Of a stretch of DNA of 64,000 nucleotides, positions 26,847 through 34,989 are shown piece after piece. The position numbers and the translations under genes are program-made. The notes beneath the pieces are model-generated. The model saw nothing but the letters and a program-made list of their open reading frames with translations. It did no database searches and was not told the origin of the DNA. The DNA comes from JAKOVR01 sp031415655 (lineage in GTDB: Bacteria; Actinomycetota; Acidimicrobiia; Acidimicrobiales; Acidimicrobilacustridaceae). Every line of letters begins with the position of its first letter. Position 1 is the first letter of the stretch. Location of the stretch: positions 12,402-76,401 of the forward strand of contig JANOSD010000113.1 in assembly GCA_031415655.1 (NCBI GenBank). Direction: 5' to 3'.

Positions 26847-27413
26847 ATGGCCCAAACCGCGACACCACTCGTACTCCTGTCGAACGTCGACACCATCGAA
26901 ACTCTTTCGCCCCTCGTCACCGCCCGCCCAATCCGGCCTGACGATGCTGATCGACTGCGTCGGCTCTACCCCCGACTCTCGACCGATACCTTGTATCGAC
27001 GGTTCTTTACCGTCGTCGGCCCTCCCAACGATCGCACCCTCCGCTATCTCGCCGAGGTGGACGGTCACCGGCGCGAAGCCGTCGTCGCTCTCGTGGACGA
27101 CGACATTATCGGCGTCGCTCGTTTCGACCGTGACGCCGAACGTCCGGAGCTGGCCGAGGCCGCGGTGTTGGTGGAGGACGCGTGGCAGGGATCGGGCGTC
27201 GGTTCGTTCCTGATGGAACGGCTCGCCCATCGCGCCGCGGAGGAAGGGATTTCCGCGTTCACCGCAACGGCACTGGCCGCCAATCAAGCGCCGATTCGAC
27301 TCGCCCGTCACCTTGCTCCACTCGTAGAAGTGGCCTTCGACGGCACCGAAGTAGAACTCCTCATCCCACTGCCGCGAATCGCCACGTCGACACGATCGTT
27401 TCACGCGGCCTGA
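26847..27413 (+). CDS. GNAT N-acetyltransferase
   Basis: 188 aa from ATG 26847 with CGGAGG upstream. The acetyl-CoA-binding motif A is visible as VEDAWQGSGVGSFLMERLAHRA. The N-terminal half (ARPIRPDDADRLRRLYPRLSTDTLYRRFF) resembles the acetyltransferase domain of mycobacterial protein-lysine acetyltransferases (Pat family), but no cyclic-nucleotide domain is attached. Substrate is unknown. The gene stands alone between pafE and rsmD. Confidence 0.85.
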   Translation: MAQTATPLVLLSNVDTIETLSPLVTARPIRPDDADRLRRLYPRLSTDTLYRRFFTVVGPPNDRTLRYLAEVDGHRREAVVALVDDDIIGVARFDRDAERPELAEAAVLVEDAWQGSGVGSFLMERLAHRAAEEGISAFTATALAANQAPIRLARHLAPLVEVAFDGTEVELLIPLPRIATSTRSFHAA

Positions 27414-27514
27414 CGTTTCAAGCGGCCTGCCGTTTTACCCGCCGCGAACCGCCACGAGCGGGCACTTGGGCCCTTGGCCGCGACTCCTGGTAGTTGTCCG
27501 CAAGACTGGAGGAG

Positions 27515-28129
27515 ATGCGTGTCGTAGCGGGATTGATCGGGGGGCTTCGTTTGGTCGCGCCCGATGGCCGCGACACCCGCCCCACCAACGACCGAGTACG
27601 CGAGGCCACGTTTAATGCGCTCGGGAGCCTCGATGTGCTCGACGGTGCAAAGGTGCTGGATCTGTTCGCGGGAAGCGGGGCGCTCGGGATCGAAGCGCTG
27701 AGCCGGGGCGCTGCTCATTGCACGTTCGTCGAGAAAGATCGCCGAGCGCTCGCTGCGGTGCGCACCAATCTCACAACGTGCGGCCTCGGCAATGAGGTGG
27801 CCACCGTCATCGCGGGCGACAGCCTGCGGTTCGTGGCTGGTCTGGATCGATCGCAGAGCCATGCCCCTCCCTTGGCGGGCGCGGAAATCGACAATGACGG
27901 AGCACCGGTCAGGGGCTTCGACGTGGTGCTACTCGATCCCCCGTACTCGTTCACCGGTTGGGATCGACTCGCTGCATCGCTCCCTTCGGGGCCGAACGGC
28001 ATCGTGGCCGTGATCGAGTCCGACCGCCCGATACCGATGGCGGCGCCGTGGGCTGTTGTCCGGCAGAAGCAGTACGGCACTACGCTCGTCACGCTCGTGC
28101 AGCGGCCGGCTCCAGAGTCGAGTCACTGA
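27515..28129 (+). CDS. rsmD: 16S rRNA (guanine966-N2)-methyltransferase RsmD
   Basis: AdoMet-dependent methyltransferase of 16S rRNA. I start it at ATG 27515 (MRVVAGLIGG), the normal RsmD N-terminus; an in-frame TTG at 27494 is less likely. 204 aa. AdoMet motif LDLFAGSGALGIEALSRGA and the catalytic DPPY (VVLLDPPYSF) are intact. An insertion around SQSHAPPLAGAEIDNDG slightly lengthens the loop before DPPY. rsmD next to coaD is a widespread arrangement. Confidence 0.93.
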   Translation: MRVVAGLIGGLRLVAPDGRDTRPTNDRVREATFNALGSLDVLDGAKVLDLFAGSGALGIEALSRGAAHCTFVEKDRRALAAVRTNLTTCGLGNEVATVIAGDSLRFVAGLDRSQSHAPPLAGAEIDNDGAPVRGFDVVLLDPPYSFTGWDRLAASLPSGPNGIVAVIESDRPIPMAAPWAVVRQKQYGTTLVTLVQRPAPESSH

Positions 28130-28180
28130 TCGAGCGTCACCGTCCAACCCATTCTCCCCCTCTTTCGTGCCGGAGTAACC

Positions 28181-28660
28181 GTGACCAAGGTGTTGTACCC
28201 GGGGTCGTTCGACCCGATCCACAACGGCCATGTCGAGATCATCGAGACGGCCTCGCGACTGTTCGACCACGTCGTCGTGGCTGCCATGCGGAACCCGCAG
28301 AAGGGTTCGCCGCTGTTCACGCTGGACGAGCGTGAGGCGATGCTCCGCGAGTCGATCGCCCACCTCGACAACGTCGAAGTCACGATGTTTTCGAGTTTGG
28401 TGGTGGATCTGGCTCGTGATGTCGGTGCCGACATGATTGTCAAGGGTTTGCGGGCGGTCTCCGATTTCGAAAGCGAGCTGCAGATGGCCCAGATGAACCA
28501 CAAGGTTTCCGGGGTCTACACGTTGTTCATTCCGTCGGCATCAGGGAACTCCTTCCTCGCCTCCAAACTCATCCGTGAGATCTCCAAGTTCGGCGGGGAC
28601 GTGTCGAGCATGGTGCCGGCTCCGGTGGCCACCCGACTCAAAGCGAAGCGCAGTTCGTGA
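28181..28660 (+). CDS. coaD: Phosphopantetheine adenylyltransferase CoaD
   Basis: Penultimate step of coenzyme A synthesis. 159 aa from GTG 28181 (CGGAG upstream). The nucleotidyltransferase motif GSFDPIHNGH (residues 8-17) and the KGLRAVSDFESELQMAQMN substrate-binding segment are complete. Its stop overlaps the next gene (GTGA). Confidence 0.96.
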   Translation: MTKVLYPGSFDPIHNGHVEIIETASRLFDHVVVAAMRNPQKGSPLFTLDEREAMLRESIAHLDNVEVTMFSSLVVDLARDVGADMIVKGLRAVSDFESELQMAQMNHKVSGVYTLFIPSASGNSFLASKLIREISKFGGDVSSMVPAPVATRLKAKRSS

Positions 28661-29373
28661 GCCCTTTCGACCCGTTCGCCGACGATATGGACGACGATTT
28701 TGTTGCTACCCCCGGCCCGGCGCCGTATCAGACGGGTGAGGCCGAACAGTTTCTTCAGCGGCTGCGCGACGTCATCGACACGGCGCCCACGGTGTTTGCG
28801 TCAAACACCCCCAAGGTGTCCAAAGACGAACTGATCGATCTCCTTGATGAAGCGCTCACCCGTCTGCCGGAGGAGCTACGGCAGGCCCGGTGGCTGCTGA
28901 AGGAACGCGAGGAGTTCCTCGACAAGGTGCGCCACGAGGGTGAGGAAATCATCAACGTGGCCCGCGACCGTGCGGAGCGCATGGTGCAGCGAACCGAGGT
29001 CGTCAAGGCGGCGGAGAGCCGGGCGTATCAGATCCTGGACAACGCCGAGACCGAAGCCCGTCGGCTCCGTCACGAGGTCGAAGATTTCTGCGACCAGAAG
29101 CTGGCCAGCTTCGAGATTGTGTTGGAACGCACGCAACGCCTGGTCACGGCCGGCCGAGCCAAGCTGCAGGGCACCGCACTGCTCGAAGCACCCGGCCCCG
29201 ACGAACTGGCTGGCGCCGAAGCGTTCGGGGTGGGGGAGGGCCACGCCGGCTATGGCGACTATGGAAATTCGGCGCCCTACGACGAACACGCCGACGCCTC
29301 GACCGCAGAGGACGGGCCGGAAACGGACGAGACCGACGACTACGAACACCTCCCGCCGCCGCCCGGCGGCTGA
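28657..29373 (+). CDS. sepIVA: SepIVA-like DivIVA-domain septation protein
   Basis: 238 aa from GTG 28657, overlapping coaD. Residues ~25-175 are strongly helical with a long coiled coil (RQARWLLKEREEFLDKVR to LERTQRLVTAGRAKL), and the C-terminus is acidic and disordered. Mycobacterial SepIVA (Rv2927c), a DivIVA-domain protein required for septation and intracellular membrane organisation, lies in the same order next to the DUF177 gene, rnc, fpg/mutM, smc and ftsY, as here. The assignment therefore leans on synteny as well as composition. Confidence 0.78.
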   Translation: MSPFDPFADDMDDDFVATPGPAPYQTGEAEQFLQRLRDVIDTAPTVFASNTPKVSKDELIDLLDEALTRLPEELRQARWLLKEREEFLDKVRHEGEEIINVARDRAERMVQRTEVVKAAESRAYQILDNAETEARRLRHEVEDFCDQKLASFEIVLERTQRLVTAGRAKLQGTALLEAPGPDELAGAEAFGVGEGHAGYGDYGNSAPYDEHADASTAEDGPETDETDDYEHLPPPPGG

Positions 29374-29381
29374 TCGCCGTC

Positions 29382-29927
29382 ATGGGAGTCACCGGACCGT
29401 TCGTCGTGAGCATCTTGGAAGTGCAACGCAGCCTTGGCGGGCAGCGTTCGGCTGACCTTGCCGGCACCTTGCCCGGGGTGGAAGTCACCGATGCCCACGT
29501 GGATGCCAACGTGCCGGTTACGGCGTCGATCACGGTGGAATCCACCGCCAGTACGGAGATCACGGTCACCGGTCGGGTGGAGGCGCCCTTCGTGGCGGTA
29601 TGCCGGCGATGTCTTGGCCCCGTCGAGGGCCGGCTCGTTGCCGATATCCGCGAGGTCTACGAACCTCGTCCGGTTGAGGGCGAAACGTACCCGCTCACCC
29701 GTGACTGGATCGACCTCGCGCCCATGCTGCACGACGCGCTCATGCTGGCGTTGCCGGTCGCACCGCTGTGCGCTCCGGACTGTCGGGGGCCCCAACCGGA
29801 GGAGTTCCCGGTGGCGGTCGGCGGGCCTGCGGACGACGACGACCCACCGGGGCTCAGTGGCGATCCCCGCTGGGCGGCGCTCGATGCGCTCCGACTCCCC
29901 GCCACGCCAGAGTCGCGCCCCAACTAG
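29382..29927 (+). CDS. yceD: DUF177 protein YceD (23S rRNA accumulation protein family)
   Basis: 181 aa from ATG 29382. Two cysteine pairs, CRRCLGPVEG and LCAPDCRGPQP, are typical of DUF177 and could bind metal. The family is nearly always encoded immediately upstream of rpmF, as here, and affects 23S rRNA/50S maturation in plants and E. coli. Confidence 0.9.
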   Translation: MGVTGPFVVSILEVQRSLGGQRSADLAGTLPGVEVTDAHVDANVPVTASITVESTASTEITVTGRVEAPFVAVCRRCLGPVEGRLVADIREVYEPRPVEGETYPLTRDWIDLAPMLHDALMLALPVAPLCAPDCRGPQPEEFPVAVGGPADDDDPPGLSGDPRWAALDALRLPATPESRPN

Positions 29928-30053
29928 CGACGTGCTGGGTCGGAGGGCTAAGGTCTCGCCCTTCGTGCCGGCGGAACGTTCGCGCCGCCGCCGGTCGAAT
30001 CTCAAGAGATAACAACCCCGCCCACCCGCACCACTCGCACGAGGACTCTGGTC

Positions 30054-30233
30054 ATGGCCGTCCCCAAGAAAAAGACCTCCAAGGCCAAGAGCCGCAGCCG
30101 CCGAGCCTCCAACTGGAAGCTCCGAGCGCCATCTCGCAGCGTCTGCCCCCGATGTGGCGCCGCCAAGTTGCCGCATATCGTGTGCGGCGGCTGCGGTTGG
30201 TATCACGGCCGGCAGGCCATCGAAGTCGACTGA
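30054..30233 (+). CDS. rpmF: 50S ribosomal protein L32
   Basis: 59 aa from ATG 30054: MAVPKKKTSKAKSRSRRA start, then a zinc ribbon with CPRCG and CGGCG (four Cys retained, so the zinc-dependent form). It is followed by plsX after 8 nt. The gene is short but its sequence and context are unmistakable. Confidence 0.96.
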   Translation: MAVPKKKTSKAKSRSRRASNWKLRAPSRSVCPRCGAAKLPHIVCGGCGWYHGRQAIEVD

Positions 30234-30241
30234 GCACACCC

Positions 30242-31237
30242 ATGCTTCCCCTCGCCGTCGACGCCATGGGCGGCGACAAGGCGCCGTCTGAAATTGTCGC
30301 CGGCGCCATTGCTGCGGTTGAGGAACTTGGGGTTCAAATCGTTTTGGTCGGGCGGCCCGACGAGATCGGTGATCCCGGACCGTGTTCGGTGATCGCGGCA
30401 TCCGAAGTGATCGCCATGGATGCCGACGCCGGCAAGAGCGTGCGCACCATGAAGGACTCGTCGCTGGTCCGCGCCGCAGAGGCCGTCCGCGACGGCAAGG
30501 CCAGCGCCATGATCAGCGCCGGCAACACTGGCGCCACCATGGCCAGCGCGCTATTGCGCATGGGGCGAATCAAAGGTGTACTGCGGCCGGCGATTGCCAC
30601 CCCGATTCCCGTACCCACCGGTGGCACCCCCACAATCCTCCTTGATGCCGGCGCCAACGCCGAGTGTCAGCCCGAATGGCTCGTACAGTTCGCGCAGATG
30701 GGCGCGGTGTACGCCCGAGATCGTTTCGGCATTGCCCAACCCAAAGTTGGGCTGCTCTCCATCGGGGAAGAACCCACGAAGGGCAATCCCTTGGTGAAAA
30801 CAACGTTCCCGCTGCTCAACGCCGGGGACTGGATCCTCGATACCGGGGCCGAGTTCATTGGCAATGTGGAAGGCCGCGACATCATGACGCCCGATGTCGA
30901 TGTGATCGTCACCGATGGTTTCACCGGCAACGTCGCGCTCAAATCGCTCGAAGGTGGCATGAAAGCGCTGGTCACGGCGTTGTTGGAAGCGTTCGACGAA
31001 AACGCCGACACCCGTGAAGCCTCGGCCACGCTCTGGCCGGCGCTCGGCCCGCTCTACGGGCGGCTCGATCCCGAGAACACCGGAGGGGCCATGCTCCTCG
31101 GAGTGAACGGTGTGTGCGTCATCAGTCACGGCTCGTCGTCCGGCAGGGCCATCGTGAACGCCTGCCGGGTGGCCAAAGAGATGGTGGAAGGCGACGTGGT
31201 TGCGCATCTCGCCGCGGTGATCCGGCCCCAGGCCTGA
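30242..31237 (+). CDS. plsX: Phosphate acyltransferase PlsX
   Basis: Converts acyl-ACP to acyl-phosphate for phosphatidic acid synthesis. Start ATG 30242 (MLPLAVDAMGGDKAPSEIVA) gives 331 aa; the frame is open upstream only because it runs through rpmF. Motifs: AVDAMGGD, ISAGNTGATMA, LLDAGANAECQPEWL and VTDGFTGNVALKSLEG. No fabD/fabH/fabG follow; acpP is next after 128 nt. Confidence 0.96.
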   Translation: MLPLAVDAMGGDKAPSEIVAGAIAAVEELGVQIVLVGRPDEIGDPGPCSVIAASEVIAMDADAGKSVRTMKDSSLVRAAEAVRDGKASAMISAGNTGATMASALLRMGRIKGVLRPAIATPIPVPTGGTPTILLDAGANAECQPEWLVQFAQMGAVYARDRFGIAQPKVGLLSIGEEPTKGNPLVKTTFPLLNAGDWILDTGAEFIGNVEGRDIMTPDVDVIVTDGFTGNVALKSLEGGMKALVTALLEAFDENADTREASATLWPALGPLYGRLDPENTGGAMLLGVNGVCVISHGSSSGRAIVNACRVAKEMVEGDVVAHLAAVIRPQA

Positions 31238-31266
31238 TTTTTTCACAAGCGCACAAAGTTTTCTCT

Positions 31267-31275
31267 TGGTAAGAT
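31267..31275 (+). promoter_or_regulatory. Extended -10 promoter of acpP
   Basis: TGGTAAGAT (31267-31275) fits TGn plus a -10 hexamer TAAGAT. No good -35 is visible, as often with extended -10 promoters. Transcription would start near 31281, at the base of the hairpin described next. Confidence 0.5.
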
Positions 31276-31278
31276 GCA

Positions 31279-31307
31279 CGATCCCGCCCGCGGGTCGGGC
31301 GGGATCG
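31279..31307 (+). terminator. Perfect 12-bp hairpin between plsX and acpP
   Basis: CGATCCCGCCCG (31279-31290) and CGGGCGGGATCG (31296-31307) pair perfectly around CGGGT. No T-run follows. It may stop plsX transcripts, or cap the 5' end of the acpP mRNA if the adjacent extended -10 promoter is used. The type is assigned provisionally. Confidence 0.5.
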
Positions 31308-31365
31308 TCTGCCCCGATCCCGGCTTCTCCGCTTTGTTGTTCCCCGTCAGGGTGAAAGGACTCCC

Positions 31366-31656
31366 ATGCCCGCAGAAACCCACGTGAACCAAGGTCCACT
31401 CGACCGTCAGGGCGTGCTCGACCTCATCCGCGACCGCCTGGCCGACATCCTCGAAATCGAGCCGGGCTCGATCAACGAGGGCGATTCCTTCAAAGACGAC
31501 CTCGATGCCGACTCGCTGGCCCTGATTGAACTGGTCGAGGCTCTCGAAGAAGAGTTGGGCGAGCGCACGGTGGGATTTCGTATTGAGGATGAAGACCTCA
31601 ACGACCTCAAGACCATCCGGGACGCCGTCGACTACGTGCTCGCCAAGCAGGACTGA
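31366..31656 (+). CDS. acpP: Acyl carrier protein
   Basis: 96 aa from ATG 31366 (AAAGGA upstream). Ser50 in DADSLALIELVE is the 4'-phosphopantetheine attachment site. The N-terminus is about 15 residues longer than in E. coli ACP. Highly acidic four-helix protein. It lies between plsX and rnc, a common arrangement. Confidence 0.95.
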   Translation: MPAETHVNQGPLDRQGVLDLIRDRLADILEIEPGSINEGDSFKDDLDADSLALIELVEALEEELGERTVGFRIEDEDLNDLKTIRDAVDYVLAKQD

Positions 31657-31752
31657 TCGGCATCCCGCCGAGTTCACCCGGAGTGCACCATCGCTTCACG
31701 CAACGAACCGCCTCGTCATGACCCGGCACGCGCCGACGGTGCCGACAACCTC

Positions 31753-32496
31753 GTGGCCCAACTCGGGTACGTGTTTGTCGACCGCGCGCTGCTCTCACTC
31801 GCCCTCACCCATCGGTCGTGGTGCTCGGAACACGCGGGCTACCCATCCAATGAGCGGCTCGAGTTCCTCGGAGATTCGGTGCTGGGCCTGGCCGTCACGC
31901 ACTGCATCTACCACACCTATCCGGACATGCCCGAGGGTGAGCTGGCCAAGTTGCGGGCCACGGTCGTGAGCGCGGCCACACTTTCGGAGATCGCTGCCGA
32001 CCTCGATCTTGGGGTCATCGTGCGCCTGGGCAAGGGAGAAGATTCCTCGGGAGGCCGCGAAAAAGGGTCGATCTTGGCCGACGCCCTCGAAGCGGTAGTG
32101 GGTGCCGTCTACCTCGACGGCGGGTGGGATGCCGTGCATCCATTCGTCGCCCAGTTGATGGGAGAGCGGATCGTCGATGCCGTTGAAGCCGGTCCCGGTG
32201 GCCACGATCACAAGACCCAGCTCCAAGAACTGGTTGCTCGCCAGTTCGACGACCTCCCGGCCTATGACCTCACCGACGAGGGCCCCGATCATGACAAACG
32301 GTTCTACGCCGACGTCCGAATCGGCGGCACGGTGTACGGCCATGGCGAGGGTCGGTCCAAGAAACAAGCAGAGCAGGAGGCCGCTCAGGCGGCCCTGGCA
32401 TCGCTCGTGGCGTTCGAGGCCTCGTCCGATGAGCTCGATCTCGAATCCGGTGCGACGCCCCTGCGTCGCCTTCACAGTGGGAACGTAGATGCCTGA
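31753..32496 (+). CDS. rnc: Ribonuclease III
   Basis: dsRNA-specific endonuclease for rRNA and mRNA processing. 247 aa from GTG 31753; no strong ribosome-binding site is visible. The catalytic signature NERLEFLGDSVLG and the second acidic cluster in SILADALEAVVGAVYLDGG are present; residues ~155-225 form the double-stranded RNA-binding domain (KTQLQELVARQFDDLP to SKKQAEQEAAQAAL). Its end overlaps mutM by 8 nt. Confidence 0.95.
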   Translation: MAQLGYVFVDRALLSLALTHRSWCSEHAGYPSNERLEFLGDSVLGLAVTHCIYHTYPDMPEGELAKLRATVVSAATLSEIAADLDLGVIVRLGKGEDSSGGREKGSILADALEAVVGAVYLDGGWDAVHPFVAQLMGERIVDAVEAGPGGHDHKTQLQELVARQFDDLPAYDLTDEGPDHDKRFYADVRIGGTVYGHGEGRSKKQAEQEAAQAALASLVAFEASSDELDLESGATPLRRLHSGNVDA

Positions 32497-33325
32497 ATTG
32501 CCCGAAGTTGAGACCATTCGTCGTGAGCTTGATCGTGAGGTGGGCGGCCGAAAGATCAAGGCGGTGGAGGTCACGAACAGTCGGTCGATCCGCCGTCACT
32601 CCAACAAGAAGCAGTTCACCTCTCGTCTCGAAGGCGTGAAGATCAAGAACGTCCAGCGCAAGGGCAAGTACCTCATCGTCAACCTCGATTCCGGCGACAT
32701 CTTGGTGATTCACCTCGGGATGAGCGGCCAACTATTGCGACACGCCACCAAGGACCCGCTCGATAAACACAACCACGTCACGATCAGCTTCACCCAGGGC
32801 CCGCAGATTCGTTTCGTCGATCCTCGTACCTTTGGCGAGATGTTCGTCACCACCCCCGACGAACTCAATGCCACGGTGGAGGAGTTGGCCCATCTCGGCA
32901 TGGACCCCGTCGACCAGCCCGTTTCGTGGGTGGTGTTCGGTCGTTTGCTCCACAGCCATCAGCTCAAGCTCAAGACCTTCCTCATGGATCAGTCGATCAT
33001 CGCCGGCCTTGGCAACATCTACAGCGATGAGATTCTGTGGCACGCCGGGTTGCGTTACGACCGGCTCTCCAACGAACTGTCCAGTCAAGAGATCCGGCGG
33101 CTGTACCGCTCGGTGGTGGAGACGTTGCACGAGGCGATCAAACACGGTGGATCTACCCTCAGCGATCAGCAGTACGTGAACATCTCCGGCAAGCCGGGCG
33201 GTTACCAGCAGTTCCACGAGGTCTACGACCGCGACAAGCTGGCTTGTCGACGCTGTCGAGCAGTGGTCACCAAGGCCAAGTTCCAGAGCCGCACCACCTA
33301 CTACTGCGAAGAGTGCCAGATCTGA
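32489..33325 (+). CDS. mutM: Formamidopyrimidine-DNA glycosylase MutM/Fpg
   Basis: Base-excision repair enzyme for 8-oxoguanine. 278 aa. N-terminal PELPEVETIRREL carries the catalytic Pro and Glu; the H2TH region includes QSIIAGLGNIYSDEILW, and the C-terminal zinc finger has CRRC and CEEC. It overlaps rnc by 8 nt. A long palindrome begins 10 nt after the stop. Confidence 0.96.
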   Translation: MPELPEVETIRRELDREVGGRKIKAVEVTNSRSIRRHSNKKQFTSRLEGVKIKNVQRKGKYLIVNLDSGDILVIHLGMSGQLLRHATKDPLDKHNHVTISFTQGPQIRFVDPRTFGEMFVTTPDELNATVEELAHLGMDPVDQPVSWVVFGRLLHSHQLKLKTFLMDQSIIAGLGNIYSDEILWHAGLRYDRLSNELSSQEIRRLYRSVVETLHEAIKHGGSTLSDQQYVNISGKPGGYQQFHEVYDRDKLACRRCRAVVTKAKFQSRTTYYCEECQI

Positions 33326-33335
33326 CCCCACCCGG

Positions 33336-33383
33336 TTTTGGTAGGGGAGACGCATCAATTTTGATGCGTCTCCCCTACCAAAA
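33336..33383. repeat. 48-bp near-perfect palindrome
   Basis: The arm 33336-33358 (TTTTGGTAGGGGAGACGC...) is the exact reverse complement of 33361-33383, with TT between them. The pairing resumes beyond a one-base bulge (CGG at 33333-33335 with CCG at 33385-33387). There is no T-run after either arm, so it does not look like an ordinary intrinsic terminator. The start codon assigned to the next gene (33364) lies inside the right arm. Confidence 0.9.
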
Positions 33384-34620
33384 ACCGTCGGGGAGGGGTC
33401 GACTGGCTCGTCCTGGACGTAGCTGGCCTGGACGTAGCTGGCCTGGACGTAGCCGGCCCGGACGCCTTCTTGGCGCCGGAGCAGCGATTGCGGTCGGGCT
33501 GGCGGCGGTTGCGTGTGCCGGGACGGAAGTGACGCTCGGACCGGGCGGTTCCGCATCGGTGGTGCCACCGGCCACGACCGTTGTGCCGCCGTTTGCGTGC
33601 GCCCGCCCGCAAGTAACGGGCAGTGGCCATCCGTATTACGGTGCCGGGAACCTCGACGAGCTTCTCGGCGAGGTGCCCGTGGTGGTCGAGGCCGAGATCC
33701 TCGCCGAAGGGCCCTCAGTGGATCATGCCGGCGGTTCCGGCCAACGAACGCCGCTCGACGTTCGTGTTATTGATCGGCTCCACGGGCAAGTTTCCGATCG
33801 CATCACTGTGTATCGAGCGGAAACTCCCGACGGCATCACCGGAGAAGATGGGCGCCGCTATCCCGGCGCTTGGGGCTCGGGGGCCTGGCCGTGTCCGGGG
33901 GAGCGTTGGGTGCTTTTCCTGGCGGAATGGCCCGATCAAGGGCCCGAGTATCACCTCGACGGGTGGGGCAATTCCGCCCGCATCGGCGCTGATGGTCAAA
34001 TCGAACGTGAGCACTCGGTGTTGGGCCCGCTCTGGGACGCACCGGCGCGGGCACTCGATATCGAGGCGTTGCGGGACGCGGTGAGACGCTCGTCAACCCG
34101 GGCCGGTGAAGGCCGGGTGCGACTCCTGCACGAGATCGACGGCGAGGCCCGAGCGGTCACCAAGCTCCTCGAGGGGGCACCCGTTCCTTGGCTGGCGGTG
34201 CTCCCGATGCCAGGTAGTGGCGACAGTGAGATGGGCGATCGCGGGCAGTTGGAGGTGCAGGGGGCGATATCCGACGGGTTGTTGTTCCGTTGGGTACGGA
34301 GCGATTCCAACACCGTGGGCCAAGCCGTGGCCACCCCCGCCGACCTGCGCCGGGTAGAAACCGGCACGGTCTGGTGGACTGGGCCGTTCACCGACGGGCA
34401 GGGGAGCGGGTCGTCGACCCACGCCGCCGGTGAAACACCGAGCCGGGGCACGGTCTGGGGCCTGGTACCCGCCGACTCCGTCACCGTGACCGTCACCACG
34501 TCGACGGATTTCGCGTCCGTACGACCGGTGCCGTTGCCCGGATCGACCACCCTCGCCGCATTTGCGGTCCATGTGGACGGTGCCGAACTCGGTGCAGACG
34601 TCGTGTCGTCGCCAGCATGA
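33364..34620 (+). CDS. Putative secreted lipoprotein, unrecognised family
   Basis: 418 aa from ATG 33364. A long Arg-rich n-region made of PGRSW repeats is followed by a hydrophobic segment ending AAVACAG, compatible with a lipobox Cys. The mature part (from FACARPQVTGSG) has Trp- and Pro-rich segments such as WPCPGERWVLFLAEWP and YHLDGWGNSARI. Its first half resembles the general pattern of secreted proteins of the form 'VVVEAEI ... RVIDRLHG ... RWVLFL', which I cannot name. No catalytic motif is apparent. The start is uncertain because it lies within the palindrome and has no well-spaced ribosome-binding site. Confidence 0.65.
   Translation: MRLPYQKPSGRGRLARPGRSWPGRSWPGRSRPGRLLGAGAAIAVGLAAVACAGTEVTLGPGGSASVVPPATTVVPPFACARPQVTGSGHPYYGAGNLDELLGEVPVVVEAEILAEGPSVDHAGGSGQRTPLDVRVIDRLHGQVSDRITVYRAETPDGITGEDGRRYPGAWGSGAWPCPGERWVLFLAEWPDQGPEYHLDGWGNSARIGADGQIEREHSVLGPLWDAPARALDIEALRDAVRRSSTRAGEGRVRLLHEIDGEARAVTKLLEGAPVPWLAVLPMPGSGDSEMGDRGQLEVQGAISDGLLFRWVRSDSNTVGQAVATPADLRRVETGTVWWTGPFTDGQGSGSSTHAAGETPSRGTVWGLVPADSVTVTVTTSTDFASVRPVPLPGSTTLAAFAVHVDGAELGADVVSSPA
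33412..33456 (+). repeat. 15-bp tandem repeat in the signal-peptide region
   Basis: Three copies of CCTGGACGTAGCTGG (33412-33426, 33427-33441, 33442-33456, the last with one change) encode PGRSW repeats before the hydrophobic segment of the putative lipoprotein. Confidence 0.88.
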
Positions 34621-34989
34621 AATAGCGGCAGGTCAGGCGTTTCCGTCACGACTTCCCCCATCGCTGACTTTCAAGGAGGATTTCTTTGGGATTCCCACAG
34701 AAATCCTTCTCCAAACAACGGTCTGATCGCTCGCCCTCGAACGGTGGGAGAACGGGGTGCGGAAGTCGATTGGTCGCCGGCATGAGGTCGCCGGCATGAG
34801 ACAGCGGCAGTTCAGGCGCTATGACCTCAGGATTGGGCCGTGGCTACTAGGGTCGGCTGGTCGAACGGAGCGGCCATTGCGTCGCGCCCTGGACCCGCTT
34901 CATTGTCGGTCGACAACAGTGTCGCAGTCGTAGTCCCGTAGTTGCAGTCCCGTAGTTGCAGGCCCCGTAGTCCCACTTCCGGAGTTGTG
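34621..34989 (+). other. Gap between the lipoprotein gene and smc
   Basis: 369 nt without a credible gene. It holds an imperfect 29-bp direct repeat (34611-34639, spanning the preceding stop codon, and 34790-34818; about five mismatches). A compound hairpin has outer arms AGGATTTCT 34677-34685 and AGAAATCCT 34699-34707, with an inner GGGATTCCC. A 14-bp repeat (CAGTCCCGTAGTTG-like) lies at about 34927-34975. No T-run follows the hairpin. Confidence 0.6.

Noticed and set aside
33037..33363. A start for the lipoprotein gene inside mutM
   Set aside because: The frame is open through the 3' part of mutM but encodes no family sequence there; mutM is complete with its zinc finger.
34942..34989. A longer N-terminus for SMC (MQSRSCRPRSPTSG...)
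   Set aside because: It is encoded by repetitive intergenic DNA and precedes the invariant start of SMC (YLKALTLKGFKSF), which has its own GTG and ribosome-binding site.
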